Position numbers and translations under genes: made by a program. The notes below the pieces were generated by a model. That model was not told where the DNA came from. It saw nothing but the letters and a program-made list of their open reading frames with translations, and did no database searches. Shown here piece by piece: positions 1-6,983 of a stretch of DNA of 6,983 nucleotides. The DNA is from SAR116 cluster bacterium (GTDB lineage Bacteria; Pseudomonadota; Alphaproteobacteria; Puniceispirillales; UBA1172), in assembly GCA_002691725.1 (NCBI GenBank), contig NZIT01000103.1, positions 1 through 6,983 on the forward strand. Direction: 5' to 3'. Numbering within the stretch: position 1 is the first letter of the stretch; each line of letters starts with the position of its first letter.

Positions 1-1270
1 AGGCGGCAGCCGTGCCCGCCGCCTGACCCGTCACTGCGCAACACATCATATTGCGGGTGGCGGCATGGCTGACGCGATCACCACCGGTAATGCGACCTGC
101 GCATATGAGGTTCTCGACATTTTTCGGGATCAAGGTCCGGTAGGGCAGGTGGAAGTACCGACCCGTTGTCGGCAGTACAAGGATGCCGTAGCCATCGATG
201 AACTCGGGGAAGATACCTACTGAGTCATCAAATCGTCCCTGCTCGCGGACATCGTCTTCGGTCATGTTGTAGGTGGCATCAATCTTTCGAGTATCTCGAA
301 TTCCCAAGGTCATCCCGAAGTTCCGTAGCTTCGCGTTCTCGCATCCCGGTTGGAATGCTTGGAGCGCCTTCACGGCCATCATGGCCTGCTTACGACCCTC
401 CATCTCACCGCGGGTGAGGTCGGAAGGATCGGTTCCGTCACATCCAAGCAGATGGACAAGATTCATGTAGGTGAGGTCGCCCGAGTCATAAACTGCGCCC
501 CAGGTACCGGAAATGGTATCGAGATTGGGTGGGATCAGCCCCTCAGCCCGCGCACGCTCAAATGGCTTGCGAAGGAAGGGCGAAAACATGTCATCTTCTT
601 TACCAGTGGTTTCAATGGTCCATTGCCCGTAGGCCCAGTCAGCGTAGGTGTGGGGTGAGGCTTTGACGTGTTCAATGAACTTCGTTTTGTTCACTCCCGA
701 AAGGGAGAACATTACAGAGGCGCCAATCATGTCCTCTTTGGCTTGCTTAATGGTTGGCGCACCGGCCCTGTGCGCAACATCCGCATCGCCCGTCGCATCA
801 ATAACACGCTCCGCTAGGATAGCTTCTCGCCCAGCCTTACTCTCGACAATCGCCCCTGTAATTCGATTGCCGTCCATGATGGGAGCGACGAATAAGCGGT
901 GGAGCATGGGCGTGATTCCCGCCTCGAGCACCAGGTCGTCTGCGACTGCTTTGAAGGCCTCACCATCGATGGCATGGCTCTGGGATTGCGGTTCAGCGAC
1001 TGAGGCGCCGGCAGCCTTGGCACGCTCCTCGAACTCAATGCCAATGCCTTCACTGTCGATGGTCTGCTCGTGTCGATACCAGGCAAAGCCTTCAACACCC
1101 ACCGCGGTGATATTGCCGCCGAAACAGCCAAAACGCTCGAGCAAGGTGACGCTGACCCCGGCCCGTGTGGCTGCGATGGCAGCGGCAAGTCCGGCAGGCC
1201 CGCTACCGATAACTAGGACGTCGGTGGAGTGTATAACCTCAATATCTCTAGCGGGTTCTTTTATTTTCAT
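1..1270 (-). CDS. FAD-dependent oxidoreductase (PF12831-like), 3' end missing
   Basis: Reading the minus strand from an ATG at 1270 gives 423 uninterrupted codons that run off the left edge, so the C-terminus is missing. The start is forced: an in-frame TGA lies at 1279-1277, three codons upstream. No good Shine-Dalgarno sequence is visible. An N-terminal Rossmann dinucleotide fold is clear, with GSGPAG at residues 22-27 and an acidic residue (E45) ending the second strand, as expected for binding the FAD ribose. FGCFGGN (48-54) follows. A second flavin motif, DATGDAD, lies at 158-164. The conserved LGIRDTRKI segment is at 322-330, and the family's C-terminal FAD signature AGRITGGDRVSHAATR at 391-406 is followed by TGQAAGTAAA (414-423). 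In this family the last signature lies close to the end, so probably only a few tens of residues are lost. No signal peptide is seen, so it is likely a cytoplasmic flavoprotein. The family includes fumarate-reductase-like and other dehydrogenases; the substrate cannot be read from the sequence. It is divergent from the sulfotransferase gene. Confidence 0.9.
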   Translation of the reverse strand, partial: MKIKEPARDIEVIHSTDVLVIGSGPAGLAAAIAATRAGVSVTLLERFGCFGGNITAVGVEGFAWYRHEQTIDSEGIGIEFEERAKAAGASVAEPQSQSHAIDGEAFKAVADDLVLEAGITPMLHRLFVAPIMDGNRITGAIVESKAGREAILAERVIDATGDADVAHRAGAPTIKQAKEDMIGASVMFSLSGVNKTKFIEHVKASPHTYADWAYGQWTIETTGKEDDMFSPFLRKPFERARAEGLIPPNLDTISGTWGAVYDSGDLTYMNLVHLLGCDGTDPSDLTRGEMEGRKQAMMAVKALQAFQPGCENAKLRNFGMTLGIRDTRKIDATYNMTEDDVREQGRFDDSVGIFPEFIDGYGILVLPTTGRYFHLPYRTLIPKNVENLICAGRITGGDRVSHAATRNMMCCAVTGQAAGTAAA

Positions 1271-1401
1271 TATGATTCACTGTAGCTTGTGCTTCGGGGC
1301 AGGTTATGCAAAACGATTCGAGGTTGCTAGTTATACTGAGTGTGCCTCTCGGGTGCAGTAGATAAAAACAAGTAGTCGCCAAAAGCAGAAGTGTAACAAC
1401 C
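1271..1401. promoter_or_regulatory. Divergent intergenic region with possible back-to-back promoters
   Basis: This 131-base gap separates the start codons of the minus-strand flavoprotein and the plus-strand sulfotransferase, so it must hold the 5' control region of both. The best -10-like elements overlap: TATACT on the plus strand (1332-1337, five of six matches to TATAAT) and TATAAC on the minus strand (1335-1330, also five of six). Neither has a convincing -35 hexamer at 16-18 bases, so the exact promoters are uncertain. If both are real, the two polymerases would compete for the same DNA. No clear operator palindrome or riboswitch fold was seen. Confidence 0.35.
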
Positions 1402-3420
1402 ATGTCTAGAGATGCATCGCGTGCAAACATTCAGGCCGTAGCAAAGGTTCGTAAGTTATTGAATAACGACCCCATGGCGGCGTTAAGCGAGGCTGGACGA
1501 GTCTTGGAAGATACTCCTGATCATTTGGAGCTCCTTTTTTTAAAGGGCGTTGCTCACCATCGCATGGCCGAGTATCAGCAGGCCGTTATTGCCTTTCAGC
1601 AGGTCCTTAAAACTAACGACGCAATCACCGAAGTGCACTTTCAACTCGCGTTATCGCAGGCATCTCTTCAGTTGATGGGGCCTGCTGTAGCCTCACTTCG
1701 ACGCGTTATTTCACTGGAGCCTCTCCATCGTTCGGCTTGGCGCTTGCTGAGTGAAATGCTGTCTAAAAAGGGGGATTTCGACGCGGCTAGCGAGGCACAA
1801 ATGCGTCACATTGAGGCCTCGGCAAACAATCCAAAGTTGCGTGAGGCTGGCGCGGCTATGATCAGAAACGATGTTCCTCGTGCCGAGCGCTTACTGAAGT
1901 CGTACTTAAAGGCTGTACCTACAGACGTGGCAGCGATGAGGATGCTCGCGGAGGTGGCTGTCAGGGTTGGTAGAGACAGCGACGCAGAGAGGTTGTTGTC
2001 TCGGTGCCTGTCTTTGGCGCCGAAGTTCTCGGGCGCGCGTTACAACTACGCCGTACTAATGCACAGAATGAACAAACCCGCAGAGGCACTCGCACAGATA
2101 GACGCGTTACTCTCGGAGGATCCTGAGAAGCCCAGTTATCGCAATTTGATTGCAGTAATTTTGAGCCGGATTGGCGAGTACGAGCGATCGAGTGAATACT
2201 ACGAATCACTGGTGGATGATTATCCAGACAATCCAAAGATCTGGCTGAGCTATGCGCACGTGCTTAAAACTGAGGGAAAGCGGAGCGAGTGTGAGACGGC
2301 CTATCGTCGAGCAATAGCGCTTCAGCCGAACTTTGGTGAGGCTTATTGGAGCCTTGCAAACCTGAAAACGTTTCGGTTTGACGAAGATGACATCAATACC
2401 ATGAGGCAGTCAGTCCTTGACGCCGGTATTGAGCTCAACAGTCGAGTGCAATTTCATTTCGCACTGGGCAAGGCAGCAGAGGATGCTAAAGATCACGAGC
2501 AGTCTTTTGAGCATTACAGACAAGGCAATGAGCTTCACGCCTCAACCTTGAATTACGGTGCGGAGAAAAATACTCGGCGCATGCTTCGTATGAAGTCCAG
2601 TTTCACTCGCGAATTTTTTGATGAGCGAGTTTCGATTGGCTGTCCAGATCCCAGTCCTATTTTTATTGTAGGTATGCCCCGAGCCGGCTCCACGTTGCTG
2701 GAACAGATTCTCTCCAGCCATTCGAAGGTGGAAGGTACAACAGAATTGCCCGACATCGTGACTTTGGCGCGAGAGCTCAGAGAGCGATCTGATGAAAAGG
2801 AGATTGGGTCCTACGACAATGTGCTTGCTTCACTTAACGCCTTGGAGCTGGCGAAGCTTGGCGAGACCTACCTTGCACGGACAAAAATACACAGGAAGAC
2901 AGAAAAGCCCTTCTTTATCGATAAGATGCCGAATAACTTTTTGCACATCGCTCTCATCGCGGTCACGTTACCCAACGCCAAAATCATTGACGCGCGAAGG
3001 CACCCGATGGCCTGTTGTTTTTCTAACTTCAAGCAATATTTTGCGCAAGGTCAAAGTTTTAGTTACTCGCTGTCAGATATGGGCTCTTTTTACAGGGATT
3101 ATGTCGAGCTCATGGCTCATTACGATCAATGCCTTCCCGACAAGGTCCACCGCGTGATCTACGAGGAAATGGTCGCGGATACCGAAACGCAGATTCGCAG
3201 GATGCTAGACCACTGCGGGCTTGATTTTGAGCCCGAGTGTCTGCGCTTTTTTGAGAACGATCGGCCTGTCCGAACCGCGAGTTCAGAGCAAGTGCGTCAA
3301 CCCATTTACAGTGATGCTATCGCGCAATGGAAGCCATTCGAGGTCCACTTAAACCCTCTTAAGGAGGCGTTGGGCTCAGTGCTGAAAACCTACCCGTCAG
3401 CTCCTTCGTTTGACCCCTGA
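1402..3420 (+). CDS. TPR-repeat sulfotransferase family protein
   Basis: A 672-residue soluble protein with no signal peptide or membrane segment. Residues 1 to about 320 are helical tetratricopeptide repeats, with recognisable units near 42-75, 76-108, 175-207, 210-243, 245-275 and 278-310. A helical linker covers about 325-410. The C-terminal half is a sulfotransferase domain (PF13469 type). Its PAPS 5'-phosphosulfate loop is GMPRAGSTLLEQIL (424-437), followed by EGTTELP (444-450), DKMPNNF (507-513), the 3'-phosphate-binding segment RRHPMACCFSNF (from 532) and the typical tail VRTASSEQVRQPIYS. These elements look intact, so an active PAPS-dependent enzyme is expected. The TPR half probably recruits a protein or other acceptor, as proposed for tyrosylprotein-sulfotransferase-like proteins; the acceptor is unknown. 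The ATG at 1402 is the only usable start after the in-frame TAA at 1363. The ribosome-binding site is weak (AGAAG at 1387-1391). The codons look more AT-rich than in the flavoprotein. The receptor gene follows 91 bases downstream on the same strand. Confidence 0.93.
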   Translation: MSRDASRANIQAVAKVRKLLNNDPMAALSEAGRVLEDTPDHLELLFLKGVAHHRMAEYQQAVIAFQQVLKTNDAITEVHFQLALSQASLQLMGPAVASLRRVISLEPLHRSAWRLLSEMLSKKGDFDAASEAQMRHIEASANNPKLREAGAAMIRNDVPRAERLLKSYLKAVPTDVAAMRMLAEVAVRVGRDSDAERLLSRCLSLAPKFSGARYNYAVLMHRMNKPAEALAQIDALLSEDPEKPSYRNLIAVILSRIGEYERSSEYYESLVDDYPDNPKIWLSYAHVLKTEGKRSECETAYRRAIALQPNFGEAYWSLANLKTFRFDEDDINTMRQSVLDAGIELNSRVQFHFALGKAAEDAKDHEQSFEHYRQGNELHASTLNYGAEKNTRRMLRMKSSFTREFFDERVSIGCPDPSPIFIVGMPRAGSTLLEQILSSHSKVEGTTELPDIVTLARELRERSDEKEIGSYDNVLASLNALELAKLGETYLARTKIHRKTEKPFFIDKMPNNFLHIALIAVTLPNAKIIDARRHPMACCFSNFKQYFAQGQSFSYSLSDMGSFYRDYVELMAHYDQCLPDKVHRVIYEEMVADTETQIRRMLDHCGLDFEPECLRFFENDRPVRTASSEQVRQPIYSDAIAQWKPFEVHLNPLKEALGSVLKTYPSAPSFDP

Positions 3421-3425
3421 TACCG

Positions 3426-3455
3426 TTGGTCGCTTCGCTGTCAAAATTTTATAGG
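3426..3455 (+). promoter_or_regulatory. Weak candidate promoter for the TonB receptor gene
   Basis: The 91-base gap between the sulfotransferase stop and the receptor start contains TTGGTC (3426-3431) and, 18 bases on, TATAGG (3450-3455). These match the sigma-70 consensus at three and four of six positions. A transcript from here would have a leader of roughly 50 bases. The gap contains no hairpin plus T-tract, so read-through from the sulfotransferase gene is equally possible. This is a weak call from pattern alone. Confidence 0.22.
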
Positions 3456-3500
3456 CTGTTCACTAGAACTGTGATAGAAATTGAGAATCAATAACAACTG

Positions 3501-3507
3501 AGGGGAG
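3501..3507 (+). promoter_or_regulatory. Ribosome-binding site of the TonB receptor gene
   Basis: AGGGGAG lies just before the ATG at 3512, leaving four bases after its GGAG core. It is the strongest Shine-Dalgarno sequence in the window and supports the chosen receptor start, which also places a well-formed signal peptide at the N-terminus. The contrast with the weak site of the upstream sulfotransferase suggests much higher translation of the receptor. Confidence 0.7.
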
Positions 3508-3511
3508 TCCG

Positions 3512-5935
3512 ATGCCGTTTTCACCTAAATCCAAGCGAGATGTGTTTTTTACAAAGAAGCCGTTGGCGGTTGCCGTTTTGGCGATGATGCCTGTCGTAGC
3601 CGCCCAAGCCCAGATCGAAGAGATCATAGTTACCGCTCAGAAGCGTGAACAGAGCCTTCAAGATGTGCCGATTAGTTTGCAGTCGTTTAACACAGACACG
3701 ATCGCTGAATTGGGTATTCAAGATTTCCAGGACTACGCACGCATGATGCCCAGCGTGCAGTTCCAGCCGACTCCTGCAACTGGAGTAGGTTTTACTCAGG
3801 TCTACATGCGAGGAGTAACGACCGGGCGAGATGGCCAGGCGACCACGTCTCAGCCGAGTGTGGGTATGTACCTCGACGAGCAGCCCATCACGACGATCCA
3901 AGGCAACTTGGATATTCATATGTATGACATAGCGCGTGTAGAGGCGCTGGCGGGACCGCAGGGCACACTTTACGGTGCCAGCTCGCAGTCAGGTACGATT
4001 CGAATCATCACTAACAAGCCTGATCCATCGGCTTTTGCAGCTGGCTACGCGGTCGATGGCAATGTGGTGGACGGTGACGACACTGGCTACACCTTTGAAG
4101 GCTTTGTTAACATGCCGCTCAGCGACTCCACTGCTTTGCGAGTCGTTGCATGGAACCGACGCGATGGTGGTTGGATAGACAATGCTAGAGGAACACGAAC
4201 GTTCCCGGGTGTGGCCTCCACAACTGCCGACGATATTATTCTCGATAATGCTGATGTTGCTGAGGATAATTACAATACCGTAGACACGGTCGGCGCTAGG
4301 GCGGCCCTTCTCATTGACCTCAATGAGGATTGGACGATCACGCCGCAGTTGCAATATCAAAAGCAGCAAGGTGAGGGCTCCTGGGGTGAAGACCTCAGTG
4401 ACTTTGGTGGCGATCAGCGGGTCACGCACTTCAAAGAAGAGTTCACAGACGATGAGTGGTTCCAAGCCGCGTTAACGGTCGAGGGTAAGATCAGTAATTT
4501 TGACGTTGTCTACTCGGGCGCACACCTCGATAGAGACGTGGACGGCTCGTTTGACTACTCTGACTACTCCTATTGGTACGACACGATCTACACCACGGGC
4601 TACTATGCCGATCTGCACTTCCTCAGTAGTGGGGATCGAACAGTTGAGAACCAATTCTTCGATGATGCGGGCACTCGAGTTATGCCTGGTGCTCGATTTG
4701 TCAACGATGATGGTTATGAGAAAACGAGTCACGAGATTCGCATTAGCTCGCCGCAGGATGCCAGCGTTCGGTTACTCGTGGGGGCTTTTTATCAAAAGCA
4801 GGAACATGATTTCCACCAGCGCTGGCTGGTCGAGGGTCTGGCTCCTTCAATGTGGCCTAACCAAGGCACGGATCAGCGATTCAAAGACATCGTTTATGTC
4901 AATAGTCTATACCGTACGGACGAGGACGAGGCGTTTTTTGGTAGCGTGAGCTTTGACGTCACCGATGATCTGGAAGCAACGTTCGGCGCTCGATACTTCA
5001 AACCGGAAGTATCGGTTGAGGGATTCTATGGCTTCGGCCTCGGCTTCAACGGCGTTTGGTCGGGCACTGGGGAGGCTCAATGCGAAACTCAGGACGATTG
5101 GAACGGTAAGCCCTGTAAAAACGTTGATAAAGGAATTAGCGAGAGCGATCAAGTTTATAGAGCGAATCTGACGTATCGAGTTAATGACGACGTTATGGTT
5201 TATGGTACTTGGTCGGAGGGCTATCGCCCTGGCGGTATCAATCGAAAGCCTAGCGCTGGCGAGTATGTGTCGGACTTCCTGACCAACTATGAGTTTGGTT
5301 GGAAGACAACACTAGCTGATGGAACGCTTCTATTTAACGGAGCCGTCTTCCTTCAAGAGTGGGATGACTTCCAGGTTTCGTTTGTCGGAGCTAATGCGAT
5401 CACGCAGGTCGACAATGGCCCTACTGCGGACGTCAACGGTATCGAAGGTCAGATTCAATGGCTGCCAACCGATGGCCTGGAGATTTCGGCGGCGTTCACG
5501 CGTTTGGATAGCGAATTAAAGGATCCTTATTGTGATGGGTGTGAGTCGGATGGTGGAGCTTGGGCTCCCGCCGGTGCGTCTTTACCCCTAGCGGCTGACT
5601 TCAAGGGTAACGTGGTCGCGCGGTATTCCTTTGAATGGGCTGGATTCGACGCGCACATGCAGGGTTCACTCGCCTACGAAGGCGAGCGAAACTCTGACTT
5701 GCGTCTCCGAGATAACGCGATCAAAGGAACGATTCCGTCAAATACCTTCATGGATGTGTCGGCAGGTCTGCGAAATGACAGCTATGCAGTAGAGCTTTAC
5801 GTCAGCAATTTGACTAACGAGGATGCGCCTTTGTATTACACGTCACAATGCGCGACCGGGACATGTGGCTCGCAAAATTATGGTGTCCTCGCAAGACCAC
5901 GAACCATAGGTCTTCGTTTTTCACAGAAGTTCTAG
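3512..5935 (+). CDS. TonB-dependent outer-membrane receptor
   Basis: An 807-residue outer-membrane active transporter, of usual length for the family and complete. Residues 1-33 form a Sec signal peptide: a basic start with K and R residues, a hydrophobic core (about 17-30), and AQA before Q34 as a signal peptidase I site. The TonB box IEEIIVTAQK (35-44) follows at once, so there is no N-terminal sigma-factor-signalling domain. The plug domain spans about 45-170, with VPISLQSF, VYMRGV (97-102), VEALAGPQGTLYGASS (143-158) and GTIRIITNKP (161-170). The remainder is a beta-barrel rich in D, G and aromatic residues, ending in LRFSQKF with a terminal phenylalanine, the usual BAM recognition signal. 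Energy comes from TonB-ExbB-ExbD, which is not encoded here. The substrate is unknown. Receptors of this EEIIVTAQKR style are abundant in marine gammaproteobacteria and sphingomonads and are often not siderophore receptors. Six cysteines (524/535, 674/677, 780/785) lie in the barrel half only. The gene probably shares or follows the sulfotransferase transcript and ends at a strong terminator. Confidence 0.96.
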   Translation: MPFSPKSKRDVFFTKKPLAVAVLAMMPVVAAQAQIEEIIVTAQKREQSLQDVPISLQSFNTDTIAELGIQDFQDYARMMPSVQFQPTPATGVGFTQVYMRGVTTGRDGQATTSQPSVGMYLDEQPITTIQGNLDIHMYDIARVEALAGPQGTLYGASSQSGTIRIITNKPDPSAFAAGYAVDGNVVDGDDTGYTFEGFVNMPLSDSTALRVVAWNRRDGGWIDNARGTRTFPGVASTTADDIILDNADVAEDNYNTVDTVGARAALLIDLNEDWTITPQLQYQKQQGEGSWGEDLSDFGGDQRVTHFKEEFTDDEWFQAALTVEGKISNFDVVYSGAHLDRDVDGSFDYSDYSYWYDTIYTTGYYADLHFLSSGDRTVENQFFDDAGTRVMPGARFVNDDGYEKTSHEIRISSPQDASVRLLVGAFYQKQEHDFHQRWLVEGLAPSMWPNQGTDQRFKDIVYVNSLYRTDEDEAFFGSVSFDVTDDLEATFGARYFKPEVSVEGFYGFGLGFNGVWSGTGEAQCETQDDWNGKPCKNVDKGISESDQVYRANLTYRVNDDVMVYGTWSEGYRPGGINRKPSAGEYVSDFLTNYEFGWKTTLADGTLLFNGAVFLQEWDDFQVSFVGANAITQVDNGPTADVNGIEGQIQWLPTDGLEISAAFTRLDSELKDPYCDGCESDGGAWAPAGASLPLAADFKGNVVARYSFEWAGFDAHMQGSLAYEGERNSDLRLRDNAIKGTIPSNTFMDVSAGLRNDSYAVELYVSNLTNEDAPLYYTSQCATGTCGSQNYGVLARPRTIGLRFSQKF

Positions 5936-5981
5936 GAAAAACCTGTTTCGATAAAATAGGGAACGGAGTACCGCATCATCA

Positions 5982-6008
5982 GGGCGTCTTTTCGGCGCCC
6001 TTTTTTTT
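5982..6008 (+). terminator. Intrinsic (rho-independent) terminator after the TonB receptor
   Basis: GGGCGTC (5982-5988) pairs with GGCGCCC (5994-6000) in a seven-base-pair stem with one G-U pair around the five-base loop TTTTC. Eight T residues follow directly (6001-6008). It lies 46 bases after the receptor stop codon and fits a strong intrinsic terminator. It separates the receptor unit from the BCCT gene, which therefore needs its own promoter. Confidence 0.93.
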
Positions 6009-6082
6009 GAGCTGCGTGTGTTGTGTGTAAGACTAACCGCACCTGTTGATTCTCTAAAACTCTATCGGCAGTGACTGTACTG

Positions 6083-6087
6083 AGGAC
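6083..6087 (+). promoter_or_regulatory. Ribosome-binding site of the BCCT transporter gene
   Basis: GAGGA lies four bases before the ATG at 6092. The spacing is a little short but usable. The start is forced, because the in-frame TGA at 6047-6049 is followed by no ATG, GTG or TTG before 6092. No convincing sigma-70 promoter was found between the terminator and this site, although the transcript must begin somewhere in 6009-6082 unless terminator read-through is used. Confidence 0.55.
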
Positions 6088-6091
6088 CTAA

Positions 6092-6983
6092 TGGAAAAAT
6101 CAGTAGATCGTGTTAACTTCGTTTTGACCCTTTCCGTCATGCTAGCCATGGCCATACCGCTCCTGCTCTTCCCCGAGGCCAGTGCCCTGGCGCTGCAAAC
6201 AGCCTATAAGTTTCTCGCCACTGAGCTGGGATGGTTGTACATACTGACGGCGATAGCTGCGTTTGGTGCTGTCCTTTTCCTCGCCTTTGGTCCCTACGGG
6301 CGAGTGCGGCTCGGCGACGATACACCGGAGTTCAGCACTGCCAGCTGGATTGCGATGCTGTTCGCAGCCGGTATTGGTGCCGGCATGATGTACTGGGCGT
6401 CCATCGAATGGGCGTTTTATGTCGACGCGCCGCCGTTTGGTGCTGAGCCGCGATCGCCCGAAGCTTATTTATGGGCGTCTTCCTTTGGTATGCATCACTG
6501 GGGACTGGTTGCTTGGTCGTTTTACTGCTTGCCAACGCTCGCCATTGCTTACCCCTACTATGCGCGAGGGGTGTCCAAGCTCAAGTACAGCATCTCAGCG
6601 CCGCACTTCATCAAGGGTGGTGAATCGTCCATAGGCGCACGTCTCATGGACAGCTTTTTCATGATTGCCTTGGTGGGTGGCATTGGTAGCTCATTAGGGT
6701 TTTCCACGCCCATGATTGCTGCGCTCATCTCGAGATTAACGAGCATACCGGTAAGCTTTGAGATGGAGCTTCTCATCGTGGCAGCCTGTGTTGCCATGTT
6801 TGGCACTAGCGTGTGGCTGGGCCTCAAGCGAGGCATCAAACGACTCAGTGACTTCAACATGGTGCTGGCATTCGTGATTTTGGTGTGCGTTCTCCTCGCC
6901 AGCGATACGGTCTTCCTGTTAAAAATGGCCATCAACTCTATTGGTCACACATTGCAAAACACCGTAGCCATGATGTTCTGGAC
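6092..6983 (+). CDS. BCCT-family (betaine/carnitine/choline type) transporter, 3' end missing
   Basis: From the ATG, 297 codons are visible before the right edge cuts the gene; BCCT carriers are usually about 500-650 residues, so a little over half is present. Hydrophobic segments near 8-28, 46-66, 83-108, 128-153, 186-212, 223-245 and 254-276 fit the first seven of twelve membrane helices. Family hallmarks are the glycine-rich GIGAGMMYW (94-102), HHWGLVAWSFY (135-145) and the LKRGIKRLSDFN segment (245-256). In the second, W137, W142 and Y145 have the spacing of the BetP aromatic box residues W189, W194 and Y197. SIEWAFYVDAPPFG (104-117) is closer to the carnitine antiporter CaiT than to the AEP-type motif of betaine carriers. 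The N-terminal tail before the first helix is only about seven residues, so the long cytoplasmic extension of BetP is absent. It probably imports a quaternary-ammonium or similar zwitterionic compound across the inner membrane; substrate and coupling ion are not determined by the visible part. Confidence 0.93.

Noticed and set aside
350..658. A 102-codon plus-strand open frame
   Set aside because: It is antisense to the flavoprotein coding sequence, has no ribosome-binding site of note and shows no family resemblance.
648..1361. A 237-codon open frame on the plus strand
   Set aside because: It lies almost wholly antisense to the flavoprotein gene, whose FAD motifs are unmistakable. Its own translation is low-complexity (A, S, P, M rich) with no recognisable domain.
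3421..3511. Terminator or attenuator between the sulfotransferase and receptor genes
   Set aside because: The AAAATTTT run (3443-3450) has no adjacent GC-rich hairpin, so no intrinsic terminator is supported.
3989..4465. A 158-codon minus-strand open frame inside the receptor gene
   Set aside because: The plus-strand frame here encodes continuous receptor barrel sequence; the minus-strand translation has no signal or motif.
4500..4949. A 149-codon plus-strand open frame overlapping the receptor
   Set aside because: It is an alternate frame of the receptor gene, with threonine- and arginine-rich composition typical of a frame shadow.
6009..6082. Sigma-70 promoter for the BCCT gene (TTGATT at 6046, TCTAAA at 6053)
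   Set aside because: The hexamers cannot be paired at 16-18 base spacing, so no specific promoter is supported, although one must exist nearby.
6558..6935. A 125-codon minus-strand open frame
   Set aside because: It is opposite the BCCT gene, whose helices and motifs are clear on the plus strand; its reading shows only the S, M, T-rich composition expected antisense to membrane helices.

Overview
The window (6983 bases, moderate GC) holds four protein-coding genes, two of them cut by the window edges. Outer-membrane TonB-dependent transport, an unusual cytosolic TPR-sulfotransferase and a BCCT carrier point to a free-living, heterotrophic, Gram-negative bacterium. The style of the TonB receptor (signal peptide followed at once by an EEIIVTAQKR-type TonB box) and the TPR-sulfotransferase suggest a marine gammaproteobacterium, for example of the Halieaceae/OM60 or SAR92 type. 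This placement is inference from protein style only; no rRNA or other marker gene is present.

Layout: positions 1-1270 (minus strand) carry the first 423 residues of a PF12831-type FAD-dependent oxidoreductase, whose C-terminal end lies beyond the left edge. A 131-base divergent intergenic region (1271-1401) separates it from a plus-strand pair: a 672-residue TPR-sulfotransferase (1402-3420) and, after a 91-base gap without a terminator, an 807-residue TonB-dependent outer-membrane receptor (3512-5935). A strong intrinsic terminator (5982-6008) closes this unit. A new transcription unit then begins with a BCCT-family transporter (6092 to the right edge, 297 residues visible).

How they may work together: the receptor would bring a substrate across the outer membrane, and the BCCT carrier typically moves quaternary-ammonium or related zwitterionic compounds across the inner membrane. 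The flavoprotein could oxidise or reduce a small molecule in the cytoplasm, and the sulfotransferase would move sulfate from PAPS to an unidentified acceptor. The genes could form a small uptake-and-modification neighbourhood. The divergent orientation and the terminator before the BCCT gene mean that only the sulfotransferase and receptor are plausible co-transcription partners. No tRNA, rRNA, CRISPR array, insertion sequence or sizeable repeat was found. I see no clear evidence of a wholly new system; the more unusual points are the sulfotransferase-receptor pairing and the mixed signature of the BCCT carrier.
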